Assembly: GCF_021531975.1 (NCBI RefSeq)
Contig: NZ_JAFBIY010000001.1
Span: forward strand, 1-64,000
Reading direction: 5' to 3'
DNA length: 64,000 nucleotides
From: Faecalicatena contorta
GTDB lineage: Bacteria > Bacillota > Clostridia > Lachnospirales > Lachnospiraceae
Both the position numbers and the translations under genes were made by a program. Positions 45,990 to 55,216 of this stretch are shown one piece after another. Below the pieces are notes generated by a model. The model was not told the origin of the DNA. It saw only the letters and a program-made list of their open reading frames with translations, and ran no database searches. Position 1 is the first letter of the stretch. The number at the start of each line of letters is the position of its first letter.

Positions 45990-47381
45990 ATGGATTTAGT
46001 GAATATCAGGGATTTGTACAGACATAAGGAAGACTATCTAGACAAGGAGATTACTGTCGGCGGCTGGGTGCGCAGTATCCGTGATTCCAAGTCTTTCGGA
46101 TTTATTGTTGTAAATGACGGTACATTTTTTGAACCGCTGCAGATTGTATATCATGATGAGATGGAAAATTTTGATGAGATTTCCAGATTAAATGTAGGCG
46201 CAGCGATCATTGTAAAGGGAACTTTGGTGGCAACACCGCAGGCAAAGCAGCCGTTTGAGATCCAGGCGAAAGAAGTAACTGTAGAAGGTGCTTCTGCACC
46301 GGATTATCCGCTGCAGAAAAAGCGTCACAGTTTCGAATATCTGCGTACAATCTCTCACCTTCGTCCGCGTACGAATACATTTCAGGCAGTATTCCGTATT
46401 CGTTCACTGACAGCATATGCACTGCATAAGTTTTTCCAGGAGAGAGGATTTGTGTATGTGCATACACCGATCATCACAGGAAGTGACTGTGAGGGTGCAG
46501 GTGAGATGTTCCGTGTAACAACGATGGATATGGCTAACGTTCCGTGTACAGAAGAAGGAGAGGTGGATTTCTCACAGGATTTCTTTGGCAAGGAGACAAG
46601 CCTTACAGTAAGCGGACAGTTGAATGCAGAGACTTATGCACAGGCCTTTAAAGATGTCTATACATTTGGACCGACGTTCCGTGCCGAGAATTCCAACACC
46701 ACAAGACATGCCGCAGAGTTCTGGATGATTGAGCCGGAGATGGCATTTGCTGATCTTGAGGATGATATGGATCTTGCAGAAGCTATGCTGAAATATGTCA
46801 TTAATTACGTATTGGAGCAGGCACCGGAAGAAATGAATTTCTTCAATTCCTTTGTAGATAAAGGACTTCTGGATCGTCTGAATAATGTAGTTTCTTCAGA
46901 TTTCGCAAGAATTACCTATACAGAAGCAATAGACCTTCTTGAAAAGAACAATGACAAGTTTGAATATAAGGTATCCTGGGGTATTGACCTGCAGACAGAA
47001 CATGAGCGCTATCTGACAGAAGAAATATTTAAACGTCCAGTATTCGTAACAGACTACCCGAAGGATATTAAAGCGTTTTATATGAAACAAAATAGTGACG
47101 GAAAGACCGTTGCAGCAGTAGATTGCCTCGTGCCGGGTATCGGAGAGATCATTGGCGGAAGCCAGAGAGAAGACGATTATGGTAAGCTGGAGGCAAGAAT
47201 GAAAGAGCTCGGTATGAAGGAAGAAGACTACGGATTCTATATGGATCTTAGAAAATACGGTTCCACAAGACATGCCGGATTCGGACTTGGTTTCGAGCGC
47301 TGCATTATGTATCTCACAGGAATGAGTAATATCAGAGACGTTGTACCGTTCCCGAGAACGGTTAATAACTGCGATCTGTAA
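45990..47381 (+). CDS. asnS: Asparaginyl-tRNA synthetase
   Basis: This 463-residue class II enzyme has an N-terminal OB fold ([22 protein letters not shown]), motif 2 in [21 protein letters not shown] and motif 3 [15 protein letters not shown]. It charges tRNA-Asn. AAAAGGAG precedes ATG 45,990. A REP-like repeat begins at its stop codon. Confidence 0.96.
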   Translation: MDLVNIRDLYRHKEDYLDKEITVGGWVRSIRDSKSFGFIVVNDGTFFEPLQIVYHDEMENFDEISRLNVGAAIIVKGTLVATPQAKQPFEIQAKEVTVEGASAPDYPLQKKRHSFEYLRTISHLRPRTNTFQAVFRIRSLTAYALHKFFQERGFVYVHTPIITGSDCEGAGEMFRVTTMDMANVPCTEEGEVDFSQDFFGKETSLTVSGQLNAETYAQAFKDVYTFGPTFRAENSNTTRHAAEFWMIEPEMAFADLEDDMDLAEAMLKYVINYVLEQAPEEMNFFNSFVDKGLLDRLNNVVSSDFARITYTEAIDLLEKNNDKFEYKVSWGIDLQTEHERYLTEEIFKRPVFVTDYPKDIKAFYMKQNSDGKTVAAVDCLVPGIGEIIGGSQREDDYGKLEARMKELGMKEEDYGFYMDLRKYGSTRHAGFGLGFERCIMYLTGMSNIRDVVPFPRTVNNCDL

Positions 47382-47442
47382 AAAGGGACAGGGGGATTTC
47401 AATCTAGGACGGGGTTTTTTCGAAAAAACCCCGTCCCCAATT
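47381..47442 (+). repeat. REP-like palindromic repeat 1
   Basis: AAAAGGGACAGGG is followed by a spacer, then GGACGGGGTTTTTTCG and its complement ending CCCCGTCCCC. It starts at the asnS stop and ends just before the response regulator ribosome binding site. It can act as a terminator. Read as protein it would give GRGFFEKTPSP, the same peptide as inside RluA. Confidence 0.9.
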
Positions 47443-47457
47443 AACAGGAGGGATGGT

Positions 47458-48147
47458 ATGAATATTCTAGTTGTTGATGATGAGAAGGAAATCGCGGATG
47501 TTATCGAATTGTATCTGCAGAATGATCAGTACAATGTATTGAAGTTCTACACTGGTCAGGAGGCACTGGATTGTATTGCCGGTACGAAGATCGATCTGGC
47601 GATTCTGGATATTATGCTTCCGGATGTGGATGGATTCCAGATTTTAAAGCAGATTCGGGAGAAGTATACGTTTCCGGTGATCATGCTGACAGCGAAGACG
47701 GAATACATGGATAAGATTACCGGTCTTACGCTTGGGGCCGATGATTATATTCCGAAACCGTTTAATCCGCTGGAGCTTGTTGCACGTGTGAAAGCACAGA
47801 TCCGCCGTTCTACGCAGTATAACGACGGCGGCAGAGATGAGGGAGATATTATTGATTTCGGCGGTCTGTTTCTGAACCGGAATTCTCATGAGTGTGTATA
47901 CAATGAGGTGCCACTTACACTTACGCCGATCGAGTTTGAGATACTCTGGCTGTTGTGTGAGAATCGGGGAAAAGTAATAAGCTCAGAAGAGCTGTTTGAA
48001 AAAGTGTGGCATGAAAAGTATTACAAAAACAGTAACAATACGGTTATGGTTCACATCCGGCATCTGCGTGAGAAGATGAATGGACCGACCGGTAAATCTG
48101 ATTTTATCAAGACAGTATGGGGAGTAGGATACAAGGTTGAAGAATAA
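47458..48147 (+). CDS. VanR-like OmpR-family response regulator
   Basis: This 229-residue protein has a receiver domain with DD (10-11), phospho-Asp in LAILDIMLP and Lys in PKPFNPLEL, and an OmpR-type winged helix ending HIRHLREKMN...TVWGVGYKVEE. The sequence follows VanR of enterococci along its whole length. AGGAGGGATGGT supports ATG 47,458. The upstream frame runs through the repeat and is not used. No vanHAX genes are near, so a role in cell-wall stress sensing other than resistance is possible. Confidence 0.9.
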   Translation: MNILVVDDEKEIADVIELYLQNDQYNVLKFYTGQEALDCIAGTKIDLAILDIMLPDVDGFQILKQIREKYTFPVIMLTAKTEYMDKITGLTLGADDYIPKPFNPLELVARVKAQIRRSTQYNDGGRDEGDIIDFGGLFLNRNSHECVYNEVPLTLTPIEFEILWLLCENRGKVISSEELFEKVWHEKYYKNSNNTVMVHIRHLREKMNGPTGKSDFIKTVWGVGYKVEE

Positions 48148-49375
48148 TTATCGGAAACTAAAATTCAGCATTTTACTGCAGACAGTGCTTGTTACAGCAT
48201 TGACGGTACTCGTCGGCGGTTTTTTGCTGGATTATGTAATTGACGGCGTCTACAATGACAGCTTTGCGAAGATATTTGTGGATGTCCTGACATGGATGCA
48301 TGTAGAAGAACAGACGGCAATTGATCTGTACTGGAAGCTGATTGGAGATAACAAGGTCTTCTTTATGATCGTGGGCTTCCTCCTTTTGTTTGCGCTGTTC
48401 TTTTATATTGCCCTTTCACGTATGACAAGTTATCTGGATCAGGTGGGAGACGGTATCGAAAATATCGTGTCGGAGTCTACAGAGCCGATACATCTGATCA
48501 CGGAGCTTAAGCCGATCGAGATCCGTCTGAATGAAATCAAGGCGACGTTAAAGAGGCAGGAGCTGGAGTCCATTGAAAGTGAAAAAAAGAAAAATGATCT
48601 GGTGCTGTTTCTGGCACATGATCTGAAAACACCGCTGACTTCTATTGTGGCTTATCTGAGTATGCTGGACGGGCACCCGGATATGCCGCAGGAGGAGAGG
48701 GAAAAATATACGCACATCGCACTCGACAAGTCCATACGGCTTGGTGAGCTGATCAATGAGTTCTTCGATATTACGAGGTATAATCTGCTGGACATTGAAC
48801 TGGAACCAGTTGAGATTAATCTCTCCATGATGCTGGAGCAGCTGGCAGATGAGCTGTACGGTGTGCTGCAGGGGAAAAATTTGTCCTGTGAGGTGGATGT
48901 GGAGGAGAATCTGGTCGTTTACGGCGATCCGGATAAGCTTGCCCGTGTATTTGATAATATTCTGCGAAATGCAATTGCGTATTGCTATGAGAGTACGAAA
49001 ATAGAGATTGCGGCGCAGATGAAGAAAAATGATATTGAGATTGTGTTTACGAACAGAGGAGACCGCATTCCGGGGGATATGCTGCAGACGATCTTTGAAA
49101 AGTTTTATCGCGTAGACAATGCAAGATCCAGCGGAACCGGCGGTGCCGGTCTGGGACTTGCGATCGCGAAGGAAATCGTAGAGCTGCATGGCGGAAGGAT
49201 CCGTGCGAAAAGCGATGATCAAAAGACACAGTTTATTGTTACACTGCCATCGAAAAATAAGGAAGAAGAAGGAATAACGAATGAAATTCATACACATCGC
49301 AGACGTGCATTTAGGAGCCGAACCGGACATTGGAAGCGCACGCAGAGGGATGCGCAGTCAGGAGATATGGAATAG
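48137..49375 (+). CDS. VanS-like sensor histidine kinase
   Basis: This 412-residue kinase has two membrane helices (about 12-30 and 75-95) around a short external loop. It also has a HAMP-like linker, H-box FLAHDLKTPLTSIVAYLSML and HATPase motifs NAIAYC and GTGGAGLGLA. It resembles VanS. The start is TTG 48,137 inside the end of the response regulator gene. The last 30 or so residues (about THRRRAFRSRTGHWKRTQ) overlap the next gene by 95 bases and look unlike kinase sequence, probably read-through into the sbcD-like frame after loss of an earlier stop. Confidence 0.87.
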   Translation: MKNNYRKLKFSILLQTVLVTALTVLVGGFLLDYVIDGVYNDSFAKIFVDVLTWMHVEEQTAIDLYWKLIGDNKVFFMIVGFLLLFALFFYIALSRMTSYLDQVGDGIENIVSESTEPIHLITELKPIEIRLNEIKATLKRQELESIESEKKKNDLVLFLAHDLKTPLTSIVAYLSMLDGHPDMPQEEREKYTHIALDKSIRLGELINEFFDITRYNLLDIELEPVEINLSMMLEQLADELYGVLQGKNLSCEVDVEENLVVYGDPDKLARVFDNILRNAIAYCYESTKIEIAAQMKKNDIEIVFTNRGDRIPGDMLQTIFEKFYRVDNARSSGTGGAGLGLAIAKEIVELHGGRIRAKSDDQKTQFIVTLPSKNKEEEGITNEIHTHRRRAFRSRTGHWKRTQRDAQSGDME

Positions 49376-50336
49376 TCTGGAGAGAATCATCACGGTATGT
49401 AATGAGCAGAGAATAGAACTTCTACTGATCGCCGGAGATCTCTTTCACAGACAGCCACTTAAGAGAGAGCTTAAGGAGCTGAATGCGCTCTTTTTAAGGC
49501 TGACAATGACCAAAGTAGTGATCATTGCCGGAAACCATGATTATTTAAAGGAAGATTCTTATTATCATACATTTGTATGGGAGAAAAATGTACATATGAT
49601 TCTGGACAGTGAAATTGCCTGTGTGGAATTTCCAGAATATGCACTCGCAGTTTATGGCATGAGTTATCACACAAAGGAGATCCGCCAGGAATGCTTCAGG
49701 GACGCATATTCGCAGAGACGAAGACCATATGAGATACTGATGATCCATGGCGGCGATGATAAGCATATTCCTGTGCGTAAGGAAGATCTTATGGGACTGG
49801 GTTATGATTACATTGCCATGGGTCATATTCACAGACCGCAGGAAATCTGTCCGGGGAAGATCGCATATGCCGGAGCGCTGGAGCCAATTGATAAGAATGA
49901 TACCGGAGCTCATGGATATGTGCTTGGGGAGATTACGACCCGTGGATGTAAAACACAATTCGTGCCGTTTGCTTCGCGGGAATATATCCATCTGGAAGTG
50001 CCGGTTGACGACCATATGACAGGCTACGATCTGAAAGAGAAGATAGGTAGCCTGATTGAGGAGCATGGCCGGCAGAATATTTATAAATTGATGCTGACAG
50101 GAATGCGGGATCCGGAAGTCCTTTTTGATCTGTCTCAGATGGACGTTTACGGAAATGTGGTTGAAATCGAAGATCATACGAAGCCTGCCTATCAGTTTGA
50201 GCGTCTTTTGGAACAGAACCGGGAGAATATCCTTGGGCGTTTTATCGACAGCCTGAAGACGGGCGATAAAGAAAGTATGGAATATCAGGCACTTTGTGAG
50301 GGAGTGCAGGCATTGATGGAAACAAGAAGAGGATAA
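49281..50336 (+). CDS. SbcD/YhaO-like metallophosphoesterase
   Basis: This 351-residue calcineurin-type nuclease has IADVHLGAEP, AGDLFHR, AGNHDYL, and GHIHRPQ for two metal ions. It pairs with the adjacent coiled-coil ATPase, as in SbcCD or B. subtilis YhaO/YhaN, which process DNA ends. Its first 95 bases lie inside the kinase gene in another frame. AAGAAGGAATAACG precedes ATG 49,281. Confidence 0.85.
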   Translation: MKFIHIADVHLGAEPDIGSARRGMRSQEIWNSLERIITVCNEQRIELLLIAGDLFHRQPLKRELKELNALFLRLTMTKVVIIAGNHDYLKEDSYYHTFVWEKNVHMILDSEIACVEFPEYALAVYGMSYHTKEIRQECFRDAYSQRRRPYEILMIHGGDDKHIPVRKEDLMGLGYDYIAMGHIHRPQEICPGKIAYAGALEPIDKNDTGAHGYVLGEITTRGCKTQFVPFASREYIHLEVPVDDHMTGYDLKEKIGSLIEEHGRQNIYKLMLTGMRDPEVLFDLSQMDVYGNVVEIEDHTKPAYQFERLLEQNRENILGRFIDSLKTGDKESMEYQALCEGVQALMETRRG

Positions 50337-50337
50337 T

Positions 50338-51879
50338 ATGAGAATCTGCGAATTAATACTTAAAAATTTTGGCAAATTTACAGGACGCAGCATTTCACTG
50401 TCTGATGGAATTCATATCTTATACGGGGAAAATGAGTCTGGAAAGTCGACGGTTCATACATTTATAAAAGGAATGCTTTTTGGTCTGGAGAGAGGACGGG
50501 GAAGAGCTTCTGTAAATGATACTTTTTCCAGATATGAGCCGTGGGAGAATCCTAATTATTATGCAGGAGTGCTGCGGTTCGAGGTCGGCGGCAAGCATTT
50601 TGTGATCGACAGAAATTTTGACAGGTATGCAAAGAAAGTCTCAGTCATCTGTGAAGAGGATGGAGAGGAGCTTTCGGTGGAAGCCGGGGATCTGGAGGTC
50701 CTTTTGGATGGCCTTACGCCGCTTCGATATGATAATACGATTTCGGTTGCACAGATGAAGTCGGCGCCTGGCGTCTCTCTTTCTGCGGAGCTTAAGAATT
50801 ATGCGACGAATTATTATGTTACCGGAGACAGTGATCTGGATCTGGAAGGAGCGCTTGCAAAGCTTCAGGATAAGAAAAAGGAAGTCGAGAGGCAGATCCG
50901 TGATGCAATGCAGGAGAAGCAGGCATGCAGAGAAAAAATAGAGCTGGAGGCGTCCTATGTGTGGCGGGATGTCCACAGGCTGGAAGAGGAAGAAGAACGT
51001 CTGGAAGCAGAGATTTCCCATCGTGAGATGACGAAGGAGCCGCAGGAGGAAAAAAGTGTGATTGACGAACTAAGACCTGCAAAATGGCGCGTTCATCCAG
51101 TGGAAATCCTGTTATTTATAGCAATTGTTATTACTTCTGCGGTTGTCATTCCCAAGCCGTTCTCATATTTTGCGGTTATTGTACTTTCGCTCTGCTGTGG
51201 TATCTATGTTTGGAACCGTATGAAAGTGGGAAAAAAAGTAGAAAAGACAGAGTCAGAGCGTCTGCTGGAGGAGATTACGCCGGAAGAGGAGAAGATTCCG
51301 CTTTCCAGACTGATATGGGAAAAGGAACATACGGAAGAAGAACTGCACGACAAACAGGTGCAGTATCATAATCTGAGAGAACGACTGGAAGAAATGGATG
51401 AGGTAACAGCAGAGTTCCGGGAGTATGAGCACAAAAAAAGTGCACTTCAGCTGGCAATTGACAGGATTCAGGAATTGTCAATGGATATGCAAAAGAGACT
51501 ACAGGCAGATCTGAATACCAGGGCATCACAGATTATTGCAGAAATCACAGGCGGAAAGTATGAGAAACTCATTGTAGAGAAGGATTTATCCATGAGCCTT
51601 CTTTCCGGAGGGCGTAAGATTGCGATAGAACAGGTCAGTCAGGGAACGGTAGAGCAGGTATATTTTGCTTTCCGTATGGCGGCGGGTGAGCTTTTAAATG
51701 GAGAGGAGCTTCCGGTCATCCTGGATGATACATTTGTCTGTTACGACGACGAACGTCTGGCAAATACTTTGCAGTGGCTGTACAGACATAAAAAACAAGT
51801 GCTCCTTTTTACCTGTCAGAGACGGGAAGAAGAAGCACTGGAAAAATTGCATATACCATATTCGAAGGAGATCATATAG
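50338..51879 (+). CDS. YhaN-like SMC-type ATPase, SbcC partner
   Basis: This 513-residue ABC/SMC-type ATPase has Walker A YGENESGKST (about 30-39), coiled-coil arms, and Walker B VILDDTFVCYD near the C-terminus. A hydrophobic stretch at about 257-290 (ILLFIAIVITSAVVIP) lies where SbcC has its zinc hook, as in YhaN. It is far shorter than SbcC (about 1,000 residues). It starts 1 base after the phosphoesterase gene. Confidence 0.82.
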   Translation: MRICELILKNFGKFTGRSISLSDGIHILYGENESGKSTVHTFIKGMLFGLERGRGRASVNDTFSRYEPWENPNYYAGVLRFEVGGKHFVIDRNFDRYAKKVSVICEEDGEELSVEAGDLEVLLDGLTPLRYDNTISVAQMKSAPGVSLSAELKNYATNYYVTGDSDLDLEGALAKLQDKKKEVERQIRDAMQEKQACREKIELEASYVWRDVHRLEEEEERLEAEISHREMTKEPQEEKSVIDELRPAKWRVHPVEILLFIAIVITSAVVIPKPFSYFAVIVLSLCCGIYVWNRMKVGKKVEKTESERLLEEITPEEEKIPLSRLIWEKEHTEEELHDKQVQYHNLRERLEEMDEVTAEFREYEHKKSALQLAIDRIQELSMDMQKRLQADLNTRASQIIAEITGGKYEKLIVEKDLSMSLLSGGRKIAIEQVSQGTVEQVYFAFRMAAGELLNGEELPVILDDTFVCYDDERLANTLQWLYRHKKQVLLFTCQRREEEALEKLHIPYSKEII

Positions 51880-51905
51880 ATCTCCTTCAGTTATTACAAA
51901 TATAA

Positions 51906-53090
51906 TTAGATTTCTTCACCTGCATTGTAACGCTCAACAGCATGCTGAATACGCTCATTTGGTGAAAGGATACTGCTGATAGAACCGTCGTGGTTCAATG
52001 TATCGATCATAAGTGCAATGTATTTGCTCATATCACAGTTGATGTAGTATGGGCGTTCAAGAAGCTCAGGTGTCTGGTAGATCAGGTTTGTTGTCAGGAT
52101 GGCATCGATGATACCCTCTTCATAAGCCTGATCAAATTTCGCAAGACCATTGGTAAAGAGACCGAAAGTGGCAGCAGCAAAGATACGTTTTGCCTTGCGC
52201 TGTTTTAACTGTCTTGCTACATCCAGGATACTGTCTCCGGAGGAGATCATATCATCCAGAATGATAACATCTTTGCCTTCTACGGAAGAACCGAGGAATT
52301 CGTGTGCAACGATCGGGTTGCGCCCATCTACGATTCTTGTGTAGTCACGTCTCTTGTAGAACATACCCATATCCAGATTCAGCACGTTTGCAAGGTAAAC
52401 AGCACGTTCGGTTGCACCCTCGTCCGGACTGATCGCCATCATATGGTCGCTGTCAATCTTCAGGTCCTTATAGCGGCGCAACAGACCTTTTACAAACTGG
52501 TATGTCGGACGTACAGTCTCAAATCCGTTCAGAGGGATTGCATTCTGTACTCGTGGATCATGTGCATCGAAAGTAATGATGTTGTCAACACCCATGCGTA
52601 CCAGTTCCTGAAGTGCAAGTGCACAGTCAAGGGATTCACGGCTGCCTCTTTTGTGCTGGCGGCTCTCATACAAAAACGGCATGATTACGTTGATACGGCG
52701 TCCCTTTCCGCCTACGGCAGCGATAACTCTCTTCAGATTCTGATAATGATCATCCGGAGACATATGGTTCGTATGTCCGGTCAGAGAATAGGTGAGACTG
52801 TAATTACATACATCGACCATAATATACAGGTCTTTTCCTCGCACAGACTCTCCGATGATACCTTTGGCCTCACCGGAACCAAAACGAGGAACCTTTGCGT
52901 TGATCAGATAGGTGTCGCGCTCATATCCGCTGAAAACCACATCGTCTTTGTGAACATGTCCGTCTTCGCGGCGCCATTTGACGATATAGTCATCTACTTT
53001 CTTCCCCATGTCCTGGCAGCCATCGAGGGCGATAATGCCCAAAGCTCCTATCGGGATATTGTCCAGATTACGTTCATTACGGCGTAACAT
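51906..53090 (-). CDS. prs: Ribose-phosphate pyrophosphokinase, long form
   Basis: This 394-residue Prs-like protein has FDAHDPRVQN, a pyrophosphate loop region and the PRPP motif VIILDDMISSGDSILD. Canonical Prs has about 315 residues, so this one carries roughly 80 extra, mostly at the N-terminus and in loops. It belongs to a long clostridial form that often accompanies a normal Prs. It makes PRPP for nucleotides, histidine and tryptophan. The ribosome binding site is AGGAGG. It overlaps the DnaI-like gene by 14 bases. Confidence 0.88.
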   Translation of the reverse strand: MLRRNERNLDNIPIGALGIIALDGCQDMGKKVDDYIVKWRREDGHVHKDDVVFSGYERDTYLINAKVPRFGSGEAKGIIGESVRGKDLYIMVDVCNYSLTYSLTGHTNHMSPDDHYQNLKRVIAAVGGKGRRINVIMPFLYESRQHKRGSRESLDCALALQELVRMGVDNIITFDAHDPRVQNAIPLNGFETVRPTYQFVKGLLRRYKDLKIDSDHMMAISPDEGATERAVYLANVLNLDMGMFYKRRDYTRIVDGRNPIVAHEFLGSSVEGKDVIILDDMISSGDSILDVARQLKQRKAKRIFAAATFGLFTNGLAKFDQAYEEGIIDAILTTNLIYQTPELLERPYYINCDMSKYIALMIDTLNHDGSISSILSPNERIQHAVERYNAGEEI

Positions 53091-54090
53091 CTTTTGTACC
53101 TCCTAGGTTTAATAGTTTTTTTTGGATTCGAATATCATCACCCGTCAGCCGGAGCATAGTATAGCTGCTGCTGATACGGGAAAAGATGCGGTCGGAATAG
53201 ATAGACTTAATGTCTTCCAGAGCCAGGTTTGTTGATATGATCGTTGATTTCCTTCGAAGAATACGTTCATTCAGACATACAAAAAGCTGGGAAACGGTAA
53301 ATGAATTGGCAAATTCGGTTCCCAGGTCGTCTATGATCAGAAGATCACAGTCGTAAATGTGACGGAATGCATCCTTATCCGGAACATCTTTTTTCCCGAA
53401 AGTATTCTCGGCAAGAAATTCGAAGAACTGGGCGGCAGAAAAATATATAACAGAATAAGATGCCTCGATCAGTTCTTTGGCGATGCAGTGGGAGAGAAAT
53501 GTCTTTCCCACACCGGTATCTCCATATAACAGGAGATTGCGGAAATCATCGGAAAAGGTATCAACAAATTCATGACATACTTTAAGAGCAGTCTGCATAG
53601 CTTCCAGAGAAGATCGACCCGTAAGTGGATCAATGTGACTGCCGGAATAGTATTCCAGTGAGCAGGTGGAAAAATTCTCTCTTTCTAATATTCCCTGCAG
53701 ATTGGATTGTGTATAAAGCAGGTCAATAATTGCTTTTTTAAAGCAGTGGCATTTTTCAGTGCCGATATAGCCCGTGTCTTTACAGTCCGGGCAGCTGTAT
53801 GAAAGCTCCAGATAATCGGCAGGCAGCTGATGTCCTGTCAGAAGCTTCTGCTTACGTGCAGATAATCCGGAGAGCATTTCCTTAAATGAAGCAAGAGCAG
53901 ATTCATCACCGCTTAGCAGGTGGCGTGCTTTTTCCACGCTGAGTGACGAAATAGTATCATCGATTTCCTTAAGCTCCGGGATTCTGGAATATGCTTCTTC
54001 ATAGTGTTTACGAAGACGGTATTCATTATCCAGTTGTTTTTGGTCATAAGTACGAATCAGCTGTTCATACTGGGAATTCGATAATGCCAT
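53077..54090 (-). CDS. DnaI/DnaC-like helicase loader
   Basis: This 337-residue protein has an N-terminal part with zinc-like CPDCKDTGYIGTEKCHC, then an AAA+ domain with GDTGVGKTFL and LLIIDDLGTE. It loads the replicative helicase with DnaD-type proteins. It is encoded just after the DnaD-like gene, a common clostridial pair. Confidence 0.9.
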   Translation of the reverse strand: MALSNSQYEQLIRTYDQKQLDNEYRLRKHYEEAYSRIPELKEIDDTISSLSVEKARHLLSGDESALASFKEMLSGLSARKQKLLTGHQLPADYLELSYSCPDCKDTGYIGTEKCHCFKKAIIDLLYTQSNLQGILERENFSTCSLEYYSGSHIDPLTGRSSLEAMQTALKVCHEFVDTFSDDFRNLLLYGDTGVGKTFLSHCIAKELIEASYSVIYFSAAQFFEFLAENTFGKKDVPDKDAFRHIYDCDLLIIDDLGTEFANSFTVSQLFVCLNERILRRKSTIISTNLALEDIKSIYSDRIFSRISSSYTMLRLTGDDIRIQKKLLNLGGTKDVTP

Positions 54091-54115
54091 AGGATGAAAA
54101 TGCTCCTTCTGTGGG

Positions 54116-55081
54116 TTATTGCTGTATTAACTGACGTTCCAGTTCGTTCATATCGTAAGAACGTCCTTCAAAGTTGTTAAACTTATTTCTTGTCTGTACT
54201 GTTCTTGTGGTCTGCTTTTTTCGACGCTCCTTTTCACGAAGATAATTTGCGTCTACTGTTTCAATGTCTTTCAGACTGTGTACACCCTTATCCAGCCAGT
54301 TCTTCAGAATAGAATCTGTATATTCAAAATTCGGCTGATGAATCGTATTGACAGTACGGTTACATGCTTCGATGATAATATCCAGTGAAAATCCATACTC
54401 TTCATTCCATCTGCGGATATACTCCAGCTCAGATGCAGCCGGTGAGCGGCCTTTAATGCCAAACGCATTCATTACGGAATAACAGTTCTTATTGTATGTA
54501 AGAGTGTTGGACTTGGCTTCTTCCACGGTTGTAATATTATTCTCGTTCCAGGACAGAGCCACCTTCTGTATATAGTGCATACTCTTATGTCCATTCTCTA
54601 CACAGTACTCAATCAGATATTCGATCAGGTCAGCAGACATATGGAGAGAATCGTAAAAATACGTGATTGCTTCTATATCCATGGAAGACAGAGTTTTCCC
54701 TAAATACTGTTCTGCAACAAATAGAAGCTCTTTAAACTCCTTACGGCTCCGATACTGCTGAATGTTCGGAACATCCGCAGGCGCAGACGGTGTCTGTGGC
54801 TTTGGTGCATCGGAAGATGACGCAGTCGTAGTTTCATACTCCAGAAGTCCTTGTTTTTTCCAGTAATTCAGCGCACGAATCACATCCTTTTCCGTGTGAT
54901 CAAGCATATCAGCAATTCTGGAAACGGTTAATGTACCTGAAGGCGCATTAAGATAACGAAGCAGAAGAAGATACACTTTGACATATTCTCCATTTGCCTC
55001 AGGCATATAATGATCGATAAATTCGTTCTCGAGTACGGTAGTCTCGCTCTGTGCACGATTTTTAAGTGTAAGTTTCTTCAT
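54116..55081 (-). CDS. DnaD-domain replication protein
   Basis: This 321-residue protein has an N-terminal winged helix (SRIADMLDHTEKDVIRALNYWKKQG) and two DnaD-like helical modules ending in YTDSILKNW, a typical DnaD/DnaB2 signature. A basic tail follows. It takes part in primosome assembly with the downstream loader. AAGGAGC precedes ATG 55,081. Confidence 0.88.
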   Translation of the reverse strand: MKKLTLKNRAQSETTVLENEFIDHYMPEANGEYVKVYLLLLRYLNAPSGTLTVSRIADMLDHTEKDVIRALNYWKKQGLLEYETTTASSSDAPKPQTPSAPADVPNIQQYRSRKEFKELLFVAEQYLGKTLSSMDIEAITYFYDSLHMSADLIEYLIEYCVENGHKSMHYIQKVALSWNENNITTVEEAKSNTLTYNKNCYSVMNAFGIKGRSPAASELEYIRRWNEEYGFSLDIIIEACNRTVNTIHQPNFEYTDSILKNWLDKGVHSLKDIETVDANYLREKERRKKQTTRTVQTRNKFNNFEGRSYDMNELERQLIQQ

Positions 55082-55216
55082 GTTCTTAGCTCCTTCTTGC
55101 GGTATATCTTTTGTCTGGTAAAAGATATTATAGCATCAGAAGGGCAGGCAAAAAAGAAATTTTTGACTCAAAAATCGAGTTTTTTGTGGATAAAATTATG
55201 TGGAAAGTGTGGATAA

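Noticed and set aside
48548-49330. 260-codon antisense frame within the VanS-like gene
   Set aside because: It mirrors the kinase coding sequence and shows no start signal or motif.
47458-49375. Vancomycin resistance locus
   Set aside because: Only VanR/VanS-like regulators are present; no vanH, ligase or vanX gene is found in the window.
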